64,000 nt of DNA from Prevotella melaninogenica ATCC 25845 (lineage in GTDB: Bacteria; Bacteroidota; Bacteroidia; Bacteroidales; Bacteroidaceae), in contig NC_014371.1 in NCBI RefSeq assembly GCF_000144405.1, positions 372,001-436,000 of the forward strand, written 5' to 3'. Shown here piece by piece: positions 18,682 through 27,379 of this stretch. The translations under genes and the position numbers were made by a program. The notes under the pieces were generated by a model. The model saw nothing but the letters and a program-made list of their open reading frames with translations, ran no database searches and was not told the origin of the DNA. Each line of letters starts with the position of its first letter. Positions within the stretch are counted from its first letter, which is position 1.

Positions 18682-19992
18682 CTATAATAATCCGACGAGT
18701 GTATCAATCTCCTCTTTTGTACGTTTCTCTGTAACGGCAATAAGGAGTTTGTCATCATCAACCTTGATACCTGGGAGAATACCCTGTTTGATAGCCTTGT
18801 CGAAGAAGGTATCGCGTTCCTTTATTTGAATAAGGAACTCATTAAAGAAAGGCTTGTTGTGAACAAGCTTAACTTTACCTGTACTAAGGAGTTGCTCGCA
18901 AAGGTAATGTGCACCATCATAGCCCATCTGAGCAGCCTCTTTTATACCCTCTTTTCCCATCATACTCATGTAGATTGTAGCATAAAGCGCCATCAAACTC
19001 TGGTTAGAACAGATGTTTGAAGTTGCTTTCTGACGACGGATATGCTGTTCACGTGCTTGTAGTGTCAGTGCGAATACACGCTGTCCACGGCTATCGCATG
19101 TCTTACCAACGATACGACCTGGGAGTTTTCGCATTAGCTTTTCAGTTGAACACATGTAGCCAGCGTATGGTCCACCAAATGCCATTGGAAGTCCAAGACT
19201 CTGAATATCGCCTATAGCAATGTCTGCACCCCATTCTCCTGGTGTCTTTAATAAAGCAAGGTCAGCTGCAACACTGTTAATAATGAACAGTGCCTTTTCT
19301 TCATGGCAAGTATCAGCAAAGCCTGTAAAGTCTTCAATAATACCATGTCGATTAGGCTGTTGTACAATAACTCCAGCCACACCACCTGCCTGTAATTGGT
19401 TTTTTAAGTCTTCGTGTGAAGTCTCTCCATCAACCGCCTTGATTGCCTTGAGCTTAATGCCATGAAAATGTGCGTAAGTCTTTAATACGCCAATGATATT
19501 CTTGCATAAAGTCTCAGAATATAATACAGTGTCAGCCTTCTTTGCATTATCAAAAGCCACCATCATAGCTTCAGCAGTTGCTGTAGTGCCTTCATACATA
19601 GAAGCGTTGGCGATATCCATGCCAGTAAGTTCAGCCATCATACTTTGGAACTCAAAGATATAATGGAGTGTTCCTTGTGATATTTCAGCTTGATAGGGGG
19701 TATATGATGTAAGAAACTCCGAACGACTGAGAAGATTCTGAATAACACTTGGCGCATAGTGGTCATATACACCTCCACCTGCGAAGCAAGTAAGCTTGTC
19801 ATTCTTTTGTCCAAGTTTCTCAAAGAAAGCGCGTATTTCTAACTCGCTCATCGTCTCAGGAATATCATAATCTCCCTTGAAACGGATGCTCTCAGGTACT
19901 TCAGCATATAGGTCTTCAAGCTTCTTTATGCCAATACGGTCAAGCATCTGTCGTATATCCTCACCTGTGTGAGGTAAAAACTTATGAATCAT
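18682..19992 (-). CDS. gcvPA: Glycine dehydrogenase (decarboxylating) subunit 1
   Basis: A 436-residue subunit that forms the active P protein with GcvPB. Typical features are the N-terminal FLPHTGEDIRQML, YTPYQAEISQGTLHYIFEFQSMMAELTGMDIANASMYEG, and a C-terminal KTCDSRGQRVFALTLQAREQHIRR segment. It lacks the PLP lysine, as expected for this half. A large stem-loop lies in the 128-bp space between this gene and gcvH. Confidence 0.92.
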   Translation of the reverse strand: MIHKFLPHTGEDIRQMLDRIGIKKLEDLYAEVPESIRFKGDYDIPETMSELEIRAFFEKLGQKNDKLTCFAGGGVYDHYAPSVIQNLLSRSEFLTSYTPYQAEISQGTLHYIFEFQSMMAELTGMDIANASMYEGTTATAEAMMVAFDNAKKADTVLYSETLCKNIIGVLKTYAHFHGIKLKAIKAVDGETSHEDLKNQLQAGGVAGVIVQQPNRHGIIEDFTGFADTCHEEKALFIINSVAADLALLKTPGEWGADIAIGDIQSLGLPMAFGGPYAGYMCSTEKLMRKLPGRIVGKTCDSRGQRVFALTLQAREQHIRRQKATSNICSNQSLMALYATIYMSMMGKEGIKEAAQMGYDGAHYLCEQLLSTGKVKLVHNKPFFNEFLIQIKERDTFFDKAIKQGILPGIKVDDDKLLIAVTEKRTKEEIDTLVGLL

Positions 19993-20041
19993 TTGTTTAG
20001 GATTGAATAGGTTAGTAGTAGACTGATATAAATATAAATAA

Positions 20042-20097
20042 GCGTTTATAAGCGATGATAGGCTTTTCTATCATCACCTATTTGCACTTATAAACGC
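20042..20097 (-). other. Stem-loop between gcvH and gcvPA
   Basis: Outer arms GCGTTTATAAG (20042-20052) and CTTATAAACGC (20087-20097) enclose an inner GATGATAG/CTATCATC stem (20054-20061 and 20068-20075). There is no U-run on the minus strand beyond a weak A/T stretch. It may be a processing, stability or partial-termination element within the gcv operon. Confidence 0.6.
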
Positions 20098-20120
20098 CCA
20101 TATATTTATTTCGTAGAACT

Positions 20121-20501
20121 TTATTCTGCACAGAATTCTTCGTAAGCTTTAGCATCCATAAGATTCTTCAGCTCTGCAGTATCTGTAAGTTCAACTTTTA
20201 TAATCCAGTTTTCGTATGCATCTTTATTGAGCAAGTCTGGTTCATCTTCCAAAGCCTCATTAACTTCGATCACCTTACCAGATACTGGAGATTTGAGGTC
20301 TGAAGCAGCCTTAACACTCTCTATTGCACCGAAATCTTCATCTACTTCAATGTCATCGTCTACATCTGGCATATCAACATATACGATGTTACCTAAAGCG
20401 TGCTGTGCATAATCGGTAATACCAATATAGCCAATACTGCCAACTACTTTCACGAATTCATGTGACTCTGAATAATAGAGTCCTTCAATTACTTTTGCCA
20501 T
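20121..20501 (-). CDS. gcvH: Glycine cleavage system H protein
   Basis: A 126-residue lipoyl carrier. The lipoylated residue is K64 in GAIESVKAASDLKSPVSG, and the ESVK context is canonical. It shuttles the aminomethyl group among P, T and L proteins. The gene follows gcvT by 38 bp and is complete. Confidence 0.95.
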   Translation of the reverse strand: MAKVIEGLYYSESHEFVKVVGSIGYIGITDYAQHALGNIVYVDMPDVDDDIEVDEDFGAIESVKAASDLKSPVSGKVIEVNEALEDEPDLLNKDAYENWIIKVELTDTAELKNLMDAKAYEEFCAE

Positions 20502-20539
20502 AATATTATTTTTTTGATTGTTTATTAGCTTTATAGATT

Positions 20540-21625
20540 TTATTTCTTATAGTGATTCTCATAAAATTTCTTTTTAACAACAGTGCCTGGGAAAGTCTTC
20601 TTGCGGATTTGGATCTCAAGTCTATCACCCATCTGAACGGAAGCATCTACCAATGCGACAGCACAACTCTTATCAACAGAGATGAGGTGGTAGCCCGTGG
20701 TGACTTCACCGACTTCAACACCATCTTTCAGAACCTTGTATCCATGACGAGGAATAGCATTATCGTCTAACTCAATACCACGGAGACGCTGGCTGACACC
20801 TTCTGTCTTTTGTTTCAAAAGGGCTTCCTTTCCGATAAACTCTTCTTTATCAAACTTCACGAACATTGATAAACCAGCCATGACAGGGGTTATCTTATCA
20901 GAAAGTTCATTACCATAGAGTGGCATGCCTACCTCAAAACGCAAGGTGTCTCGGCAGCCTAATCCACAAGGTTTTACGCCAGCTTCAATCAGTTTATCCC
21001 ATATCTTTACGATATATTCAGGTGTGCCATAAACTTCAAAACCGTCTTCTCCAGTGTATCCTGTACGAGAAACGATAACCTCAGTACCATCTTGCTGAAG
21101 GCGCTTTACCTCATAAAACTTCAATTCTTTGCAAGCAAGACCGAGCACATCTTCTAACATGCTTTCAGCCTTTGGGCCTTGAATTGCTAACTGACCATAA
21201 GCTTCGCTCTTGTTCTCAATAATAACATCGAAACCTTCTGCGTTCTGTTCAATCCATGCTACGTCCTTATCAATGTTGGAAGCATTGATTGTCATGAGGT
21301 ACAAGTGGTCGTCAAGTTTACAAATACATGTGTCATCTACAACTCCACCATCAGGGTAGCAAATCATACCGTAAAGCACCTTACCCGCAGCAAGTCCGTT
21401 TACGTCATTTGTAAAGATATGGTTAATAAACTTGTCTGCTTCGGGACCTGATACTATAACCTCTCCCATGTGAGACACATCAAAAACTCCGCACTGTTCT
21501 CTTACTGCGTTATGCTCATCAATAATTCCTGTATATTGGATGGGCATGTCAAAGCCTGCAAAAGGAGTAATAAGTGCGCCTAATGCTACGTGTTTGTCAT
21601 ATAGACATGTTCTTTTGTTTGTCAT
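20540..21625 (-). CDS. gcvT: Aminomethyltransferase (glycine cleavage T protein)
   Basis: A 361-residue tetrahydrofolate-dependent enzyme that releases ammonia from the H protein and forms methylene-THF. It has GVFDVSHMGEV near residue 46, SRTGYTGEDGFEVY (about 178-191), GCRDTLRFEVGMPLYGNEL (about 213-231) and a C-terminal T-protein beta barrel. It is the first gene of the five-gene operon. I see no tandem glycine riboswitch in the 5' leader of about 75 nt. Confidence 0.93.
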   Translation of the reverse strand: MTNKRTCLYDKHVALGALITPFAGFDMPIQYTGIIDEHNAVREQCGVFDVSHMGEVIVSGPEADKFINHIFTNDVNGLAAGKVLYGMICYPDGGVVDDTCICKLDDHLYLMTINASNIDKDVAWIEQNAEGFDVIIENKSEAYGQLAIQGPKAESMLEDVLGLACKELKFYEVKRLQQDGTEVIVSRTGYTGEDGFEVYGTPEYIVKIWDKLIEAGVKPCGLGCRDTLRFEVGMPLYGNELSDKITPVMAGLSMFVKFDKEEFIGKEALLKQKTEGVSQRLRGIELDDNAIPRHGYKVLKDGVEVGEVTTGYHLISVDKSCAVALVDASVQMGDRLEIQIRKKTFPGTVVKKKFYENHYKK

Positions 21626-21708
21626 ATTGTTTAGGTTTATAAGTTTGGTTCTTCGTTTGGTAGCTTGTAAGTATATACTTAGGTAGACCTATTTGCAAAG
21701 TCTGATTG

Positions 21709-21739
21709 CAAATATAGGAAAAAGCCGTGAAGAGACAAA
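21709..21739 (-). promoter_or_regulatory. Promoter of the gcv operon
   Basis: On the minus strand TTTG (21739-21736), 19 bp, TATATTTG (21716-21709). Exact consensus spacing. Transcription should start near 21702, about 75 nt before gcvT. Confidence 0.75.
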
Positions 21740-21831
21740 ATAAAATCTAATATTTTGATGTTAATAAAGTTAAAGTATAAAAAAGTTCAATTATCTGTAT
21801 CCCACATTAGGTTGATTTCGATATTTATTTG

Positions 21832-21839
21832 TATTTTTG
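21832..21839 (+). promoter_or_regulatory. -7 element for the FMN/Fe-S protein gene
   Basis: TATTTTTG fits TAnnTTTG and lies 32 bp before the ATG at 21872. The -33 is poor. This element lies inside the longer reading frame that begins at 21755, which argues for the later start. Confidence 0.5.
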
Positions 21840-21871
21840 CATTTCTCAGAATAAAAAGATGTATCAGTTTA

Positions 21872-22957
21872 ATGAAGAAACTTCAACAATTATTTTTGTT
21901 ATTAGCCTGCATATTGGTTTTGGCAGTTGCGGCTATACAACGTGATGGAAAACTATTGGGTAATCGTGTATTTAGTAATGATAACAAGGAAACAAAAACC
22001 AAGATAGATACCCTTCGTACATTAGATGATGGTAGGGTTGTTATCAATACCACTTATTTAGCAAAGGATATAAAGGGCTTTGGAGGCGCAGTCCCTTTAG
22101 AGATTTATCTTAAGAAAGGAAAAGTCCAACAGGTAAAGGCATTACATAATTCTGAGACCCCCGAATTCTTCCAAGAAGCCAGTGAATTGTTAAATCGTTG
22201 GAATGGTAAAACGACTGAACAGGCGTTGGCTATGAAGGTTGATGGTGTAACTGGAGCCACTTACTCTTCAAATGCTATTATTGGAAATATGAAGGCTGGT
22301 TTACAGTATGCGGCTAAGAATGTGAAAGAGACTTCATTCTTTGATAGACTGGACTTACGAGCAAAGACGATAATTGGTTTTATTGTTGTTCTTATGGCAG
22401 CTATTATTCCTTTGTATGTTAAGAACAAGCGTTATCGTGTCTTCCAGCTCTTATTGAACTTTGTGGTTTTAGGCTTATGGGGAGGAACATTCATTTCATG
22501 GTCTGTTCTTGTTGGTTTTATGTCTGGTGGTATGAATGTATGGATACCATTGATTCCTATCATTATGTTGATAACAGCCTTCATTTATCCCCTTTTTGGT
22601 AAGAAGAATTACTATTGTACACATGTTTGTCCGTTAGGCTCTGTACAAGAGTTGGCGGGAATGACAAATCATAATAAGTTGAAGATGAGCAAACAGACTG
22701 TACAATATCTTGAACATTTCCGTAAACTATTGTTTTGGGTGTTGATGATCTTGATGCTTGCAGGTGTTTGGTCACAGTGGATGGATTATGAATTGTTTGT
22801 AGCTTTTATATTCAAATCAGCAGCTTGGGTAATTATTCTGATAGCTGTTGTGTTTATCTTGCTGTCATTCTTTGTACCACGTCCTTATTGTCGCTTTGTC
22901 TGTCCAATGGGAAGTCTATTAAAGTTGCCTACAACTAAGGTTACGAAGTGGGTGTAG
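21872..22957 (+). CDS. FMN-binding, NosR/NapH-like membrane Fe-S protein
   Basis: A 361-residue redox protein. Residues 1-20 form a membrane segment. An extracytoplasmic FMN-binding domain follows with the flavin attachment signature DGVTGATYSSN (124-134). Then come four or five helices and two cysteine clusters, YYCTHVCPLGS and PYCRFVCPMGS, each with half of the usual 4Fe-4S Cys set. The order FMN domain - helices - Cys motifs resembles NosR/NapH and RnfG/NqrC parts fused. It should move electrons between the membrane and periplasmic flavin, but no nos, nap or rnf genes are nearby. The 21755 start would add about 39 residues of unlikely sequence. Confidence 0.78.
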   Translation: MKKLQQLFLLLACILVLAVAAIQRDGKLLGNRVFSNDNKETKTKIDTLRTLDDGRVVINTTYLAKDIKGFGGAVPLEIYLKKGKVQQVKALHNSETPEFFQEASELLNRWNGKTTEQALAMKVDGVTGATYSSNAIIGNMKAGLQYAAKNVKETSFFDRLDLRAKTIIGFIVVLMAAIIPLYVKNKRYRVFQLLLNFVVLGLWGGTFISWSVLVGFMSGGMNVWIPLIPIIMLITAFIYPLFGKKNYYCTHVCPLGSVQELAGMTNHNKLKMSKQTVQYLEHFRKLLFWVLMILMLAGVWSQWMDYELFVAFIFKSAAWVIILIAVVFILLSFFVPRPYCRFVCPMGSLLKLPTTKVTKWV

Positions 22958-23131
22958 TGTAGGAATAAAACGGCCCACATCCATCTTTAAGTAAATAGGT
23001 TGGGAGTATGTATCTGTTGAGAAAAATATTGACATTAGATTACTAATTTCCCCCTTTGAATGATAAAAAAACACCTCTATTTGATACGCTCGTAACCGAC
23101 AGAGAGTCAGATATTTGTAAAACGTGAAAGT

Positions 23132-23241
23132 AAAAGGTGCTTAATTGGCCTTCAAAAGGGCGTTAGTAAGACCTCAAAAGGGCATCTTTTGCAAGCTTAT
23201 TGGGCGTCTTTTAGAAGCTAAAAGAGCATGTTCTTAAAAAT
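23132..23241 (+). repeat. R1 array B (five 22-bp units)
   Basis: Units at 23132 (AAAAGGTGCTTAATTGG), 23154 (AAAAGGGCGTTAGTAAG), 23176 (AAAAGGGCATCTTTTGC), 23198 (TATTGGGCGTCTTTTAG) and 23220 (AAAAGAGCATGTTCTT). It sits in the 520-bp convergent gap 22958-23477. Confidence 0.85.
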
Positions 23242-23330
23242 AGGAAGTGAAAAATTAGGACAAATGCTCTTATACCAATCTCTTTTCAAATGAGTAGGGG
23301 AGATGACGATGTGTTTTTCCTATATAAAAT

Positions 23331-23363
23331 AAGGAGGAAAGATTAAGTTAATCTTTCCTCCTT
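23331..23363. terminator. 33-bp near-perfect palindrome, probable terminator for aroE
   Basis: Arms of 16 bp, AAGGAGGAAAGATTAA and TTAATCTTTCCTCCTT, meet around a single G. On the minus strand it is followed by ATTTTATATAGG. It may end aroE transcription; the tiny loop makes it unusual. Confidence 0.55.
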
Positions 23364-23477
23364 ATTCCTCATCTCCTTTCAGAAAGTTTTATGGGTCTTC
23401 AGTAATTTGGAGTGATAAGGCTTACCTTATTATATAAGGGCTTTAGTTTCTCACTATATATTTTGGATGAATCAGTT

Positions 23478-24230
23478 TTATTTCTGTTCTTCTCCTTCCC
23501 AAAACTCCCAGCTTGCGAAAGCCTGTAGAAGAAGCATTTCAAGACCATTCTTTACAATAGCTCCATGCTCACGCCCTTTTGTCATAAATAAGGTTTCATC
23601 AGGATTATATAGTAGGTCGTAGAGTAGTGTGTGGCTGTCCATAGCCTCGTATGGAAGCGATGGGCATACTTCCGTATTGGGATACATGCCGAGTGGAGTA
23701 CAATTAACAATCACATTATACTCACGAATAATCTCAGGAGTTATTTCTTCGTAGGTTAAAACTTCAGCTCGTTTTGTACGTGATACGAACTTCGTTTCCA
23801 GTCCGAGCGACTTTAGCCCATAGTTGATAGCCTTTGATGCACCCCCAGTTCCGAGGATAAGTGCCTTCTTATGGTGGCGTTCAAGTAAAGGTTCAATACT
23901 ACGTGTGAAGCCAATCACATCGCTATTAAAGCCTTTAAGTATAGTTTTATTGCCTTTGTGGGTGACACGAATAACATTTACAGCACCAATAGCTTTAGCT
24001 TCTGGACTAAGACTATCAAGATAAGGAATTACCTGCTCCTTATAAGGAATGGTCACATTCAGTCCACGTAATTGAGGATTAGCATCAATTACCTCTTTGA
24101 AATCCTCTATAGATGGAATTTCAAAGTTGATATATTGGGCATTGATGTGTTCGTTCTCGAATTTCTCATTGAAATAGCCAATAGAGAAAGAATGCCCTAA
24201 TGGGTAGCCAATTAGTCCGTACTTGTCCAT
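23478..24230 (-). CDS. aroE: Shikimate dehydrogenase
   Basis: A 250-residue NADPH enzyme reducing 3-dehydroshikimate. It begins MDKYGLIGYPLGHSFSIGYFNEKF (shikimate-binding S14/S16 region), has NVTIPYKE with the catalytic Lys, the nucleotide site ILGTGGASKAI and the NCTPLGMYP motif. It is separated from ubiE by a 240-bp gap with an inverted repeat. Confidence 0.92.
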   Translation of the reverse strand: MDKYGLIGYPLGHSFSIGYFNEKFENEHINAQYINFEIPSIEDFKEVIDANPQLRGLNVTIPYKEQVIPYLDSLSPEAKAIGAVNVIRVTHKGNKTILKGFNSDVIGFTRSIEPLLERHHKKALILGTGGASKAINYGLKSLGLETKFVSRTKRAEVLTYEEITPEIIREYNVIVNCTPLGMYPNTEVCPSLPYEAMDSHTLLYDLLYNPDETLFMTKGREHGAIVKNGLEMLLLQAFASWEFWEGEEQK

Positions 24231-24300
24231 ATCTTTACCTTGTTCTATAAATTATTTTATCCATTCGTTACATCGAACGATATTCTACTTACAAACGAAC

Positions 24301-24387
24301 TTTCCTGTCACTTCTGTCATTCAAATCGGTTGCTTAATGCTCTGTATCACACTTGTTTAACTTGAAGTGTTAAATGTGACAGGAAAA
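24301..24387. repeat. Inverted repeat with TTTCCTGTCAC ends
   Basis: Arms TTTCCTGTCAC (24301-24311) and GTGACAGGAAA (24376-24386) are perfect over 11 bp, with weaker pairing inside (TTCAA/TTGAA). There is no T-run. It is the only recognisable item in the ubiE-aroE gap, and only one copy is in this window. Confidence 0.55.
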
Positions 24388-24470
24388 TGAAATCAAAACT
24401 ATTATGATAATGTGTCTAATAATTTCTCTCTGTCATATTAGGTTTTGTAAGTCAATATCTCAGAAGAATC

Positions 24471-25205
24471 CTATTTCTCTGCAAAATACATTGTACAGAT
24501 ACCGAATGTCAATCGGCGGAAAGAACTTTTCGCAAAGCCTGCTTTTTGGAATATCTCCATCATCTTTTCGCCTTGTGGGAAAGCCTCAACAGTCTTGTTA
24601 AGGTATTCGTATGCACTTTTATCTTTTGAGATAAACTTAGCATAGTTCAGCAAGAATGTGTTAGAATAGATGCGGAAAAGTTGTTTCATTGGGAACTTAA
24701 CAGGTGTTGTCAGCTCTACAATGCTCAGGTGTCCACCCTTCTTCAGTACACGGCAAATCTCAGCAAGTCCCTTATCAAGGTTCTGGAAGTTACGAATACC
24801 GAATGCAGCTGTCACAGCATCAAACGTATTGTCGGGAAAAGAAAGGTTAAGACAGTCTTCCTTCTGAAAAGAAATGACATCACTCAGTCCTGCAGCTTTT
24901 ACCTTCTCACGACCGATAGCCATCATACCTTCAGAAATATCTGCACCGATAAGATGTTCAGGCTTCAGCTCTTTAGCTGCAAGAATGGCAAAGTCGCCAG
25001 TACCTGTAGCAATGTCAAGCATCTGCTTTGGACGGAAAGGCTGCAACTGACGAATAGCTTTCTTACGCCACCCCTTATCAATATTTCCAGAAAGACGATG
25101 ATTTAGGGTGTCATAAGTTGGTGCGATGTTATCAAACATCTCTTCTATTAGTTTTCCTTTCTCGCCCTCTCCATCATAGGGCTTAATCTTTTCCTGCTCG
25201 TACAT
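24471..25205 (-). CDS. ubiE: Demethylmenaquinone methyltransferase
   Basis: A 244-residue SAM enzyme for the last step of menaquinone synthesis. Signatures are [17 protein letters not shown], the SAM site [14 protein letters not shown] and [24 protein letters not shown]. Bacteroidales use menaquinone, so MenG/UbiE activity on demethylmenaquinone is expected. It follows purC by 146 bp of AT-rich sequence with repeated AATTCATAATTC words. Confidence 0.9.
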   Translation of the reverse strand: MYEQEKIKPYDGEGEKGKLIEEMFDNIAPTYDTLNHRLSGNIDKGWRKKAIRQLQPFRPKQMLDIATGTGDFAILAAKELKPEHLIGADISEGMMAIGREKVKAAGLSDVISFQKEDCLNLSFPDNTFDAVTAAFGIRNFQNLDKGLAEICRVLKKGGHLSIVELTTPVKFPMKQLFRIYSNTFLLNYAKFISKDKSAYEYLNKTVEAFPQGEKMMEIFQKAGFAKSSFRRLTFGICTMYFAEK

Positions 25206-25351
25206 AATTCTTTTAATTCATAATTCATAATTCTAAATTCATAATTATGATTACTATTCTTTGATATGCTATAGGGGCATATTAGAGATTAATCACTGAA
25301 TAGTTCTAATCAAATTTAAGAACTTAGAATTATGAATTAGTATTTATCATT

Positions 25352-26302
25352 TTACTTTCTTGAAGCCAGATACTGCTTTACATTCTTCTCGATGCGTGCA
25401 GCAATATCGCCATCTTCAACAGCCTTGTCAAACTTCTCGCCTGTGATATGCTCGTAAAGCTCGATATAACGGTCGCTAACTGTCTCAGCATATTCATCTG
25501 TAATCTCAGGCATGGTCTGTCCTGGCTCATTCATAAAGTTGTGCTCGATAAGCCACTGACGAAGGAATTCCTTAGAAAGCTGCTTCTGAGGTTCACCCTT
25601 CTCAAGTTTCTCCTCGTAACCTTCTGCGTAGAAGTAGCGGCTTGAGTCTGGTGTGTGAATCTCATCAATGAGGTAGCACTGACCATCACGCTTTCCGAAC
25701 TCATACTTTGTATCAACGAGTATCAAGCCCTGCTTTGCAGCAATCTCCTGACCACGTGCAAAGAGTTTGCGTGTCCAGTCTTCGATGATTGCATAGTCTT
25801 CTGCAGAAACAATCCCCTGCTCAATAATCTCTTCCTTAGAGATGTTCATGTCGTGACCTTCGTCAGCCTTAGTAGTTGGAGTTACGATTGGCTCTGGGAA
25901 ACGCTCGTTCTCACGCATACCATCAGGGAGTTTTACGCCACAAATCTCGCGACATCCGTCCTTGTAGGCACGCCATGCAGAACCTGTAAGGATTGAACGG
26001 ATAATCATTTCAACACGAAAGCCCTCACACTTCAGACCAACGGTTACCATTGGATCAGGAGTAGCCAACTTCCAGTTAGGACAGATGTCTGTTGTCAGGT
26101 CAAGGAACTTGGCAGCAATCTGGTTCAAAACCTGTCCTTTGAACGGTATTCCTTTAGGCAGTACGACATCGAATGCTGAGATTCGGTCGGTAGCTACCAT
26201 GACGATAAGATCGTCGTTGATGTCATACACATCACGTACTTTGCCGTGATACACACTCTTCTGTCCATCGAAATGGAATTCAGTTTTTGTTAATGCTTTC
26301 AT
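25352..26302 (-). CDS. purC: Phosphoribosylaminoimidazole-succinocarboxamide synthase
   Basis: A 316-residue ATP enzyme (SAICAR synthetase) joining CAIR and aspartate. Motifs include [48 protein letters not shown] and the [11 protein letters not shown]-terminal region. It starts 21 bp after phoH and is likely co-transcribed with it. Confidence 0.92.
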   Translation of the reverse strand: MKALTKTEFHFDGQKSVYHGKVRDVYDINDDLIVMVATDRISAFDVVLPKGIPFKGQVLNQIAAKFLDLTTDICPNWKLATPDPMVTVGLKCEGFRVEMIIRSILTGSAWRAYKDGCREICGVKLPDGMRENERFPEPIVTPTTKADEGHDMNISKEEIIEQGIVSAEDYAIIEDWTRKLFARGQEIAAKQGLILVDTKYEFGKRDGQCYLIDEIHTPDSSRYFYAEGYEEKLEKGEPQKQLSKEFLRQWLIEHNFMNEPGQTMPEITDEYAETVSDRYIELYEHITGEKFDKAVEDGDIAARIEKNVKQYLASRK

Positions 26303-26323
26303 TGTTTTTATGTTTATAGAGTC

Positions 26324-27271
26324 CTATCTCTTGTTAGCCTTATCGTGTGCTTCGTATGCGTTCACGATACGCGTAACTAATTTGTGTCTTACAATGTCTT
26401 TTTTATCAAGATTGACGACCGAGATACCATCCACACCATTTAGAATCGAAAGTGCTTCCTTTAATCCACTCTTCTCTGCATGTGGGAGGTCAATCTGAGT
26501 CAAGTCACCCGTGATAACCATCTTTGTATTCCAGCCCATACGTGTTAAGAACATACGTATTTGTGCTGGTGTTGTATTCTGTGCTTCGTCAAGGATTACT
26601 ACAGCATCACTCAGTGTTCGTCCTCGCATGAATGCCAATGGAGCAATCTGAATGATATGTTTATCCATCATATCCTGTAGCTTTACAGCTGGAATCATGT
26701 CCTCTAAAGCATCATAAAGTGGTTGCAGATAGGGGTCAATCTTATCCTTCATGTCACCTGGAAGGAAGCCAAGTTTCTCACCAGCTTCAACGGCTGGGCG
26801 TGATAAGATAATCTTCTTTGCAGCTTTCTCTTTGAGTGCCTTAACAGCCAAGGCAATACTGAGATAGGTCTTACCCGTTCCCGCTGGTCCAACTGCAAAT
26901 ATCATATCGTTTTTCTCGAAGGCATCAATCAGTTGCTGCTGATGTTCCGAACGACCTTTAATAGGTCTGCCCGATACAGAATAAACAAGGACGTCCTTTA
27001 CCGCATCAGCTTTGGTCTTACGACCTTTCACGATATCAAGGATGTCCTCTTCTGTAATAGTGTTATACCGCTCCACATGCTTACGCATGGTTTCAATGTC
27101 TTCTTCAATCTTTACCATCTCTTCCTCATCACCTAAGATGCGAATAACATTGTCTCTTGCAACAATTCTCAACTTAGGGAAGAGTGATTTTATCATTTGG
27201 AGGTGACCATTGCCAACCCCATAGAAGACTACTGGGTCTATATCTTCAAGAACTATATGCTTCTCTATCAA
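26324..27271 (-). CDS. PhoH family ATPase
   Basis: A 315-residue ATPase with an N-terminal KH-like region, Walker A VGPAGTGKTYLSIALAV (about 133) and Walker B VVILDEAQNTTP. The family is tied to RNA metabolism alongside YbeY in other bacteria; the exact reaction is unsettled. The start is a TTG at 27271, giving the conserved MIEKHIVLEDIDPVVFYG N-terminus. A full promoter lies just upstream. Confidence 0.88.
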   Translation of the reverse strand: MIEKHIVLEDIDPVVFYGVGNGHLQMIKSLFPKLRIVARDNVIRILGDEEEMVKIEEDIETMRKHVERYNTITEEDILDIVKGRKTKADAVKDVLVYSVSGRPIKGRSEHQQQLIDAFEKNDMIFAVGPAGTGKTYLSIALAVKALKEKAAKKIILSRPAVEAGEKLGFLPGDMKDKIDPYLQPLYDALEDMIPAVKLQDMMDKHIIQIAPLAFMRGRTLSDAVVILDEAQNTTPAQIRMFLTRMGWNTKMVITGDLTQIDLPHAEKSGLKEALSILNGVDGISVVNLDKKDIVRHKLVTRIVNAYEAHDKANKR

Positions 27272-27295
27272 TTTTTTCTACTTTATATTTGTTCG

Positions 27296-27327
27296 CAAAG
27301 TTACTATAAAATAATGATACTTACAAA
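27296..27327 (-). promoter_or_regulatory. Promoter for phoH-purC
   Basis: On the minus strand TTTG (27327-27324), 20 bp, TAACTTTG (27303-27296). Exact consensus, about 25 nt before the TTG start. Confidence 0.75.
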
Positions 27328-27366
27328 TTATTCTTAATTCATAATTCGCAATCAGCAAAAACTTAT

Positions 27367-27374
27367 TACCTTTG
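27367..27374 (+). promoter_or_regulatory. -7 element; predicted leaderless start of the DUF5715 gene
   Basis: TACCTTTG ends six bases before the A of ATG 27380, the same geometry as at trmB. It is divergent from the phoH promoter. Confidence 0.5.
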
Positions 27375-27379
27375 TATCA

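Noticed and set aside
21626-21708. Glycine riboswitch in the gcvT leader
   Set aside because: The leader of about 75 nt is too short for a tandem glycine aptamer and lacks the conserved GGAGAG-type pairing elements.
25206-25351. AATTCATAATTC words near ubiE as a repeat family
   Set aside because: Short AT-rich direct words recur by low complexity; no consistent unit length or flanks in this window.
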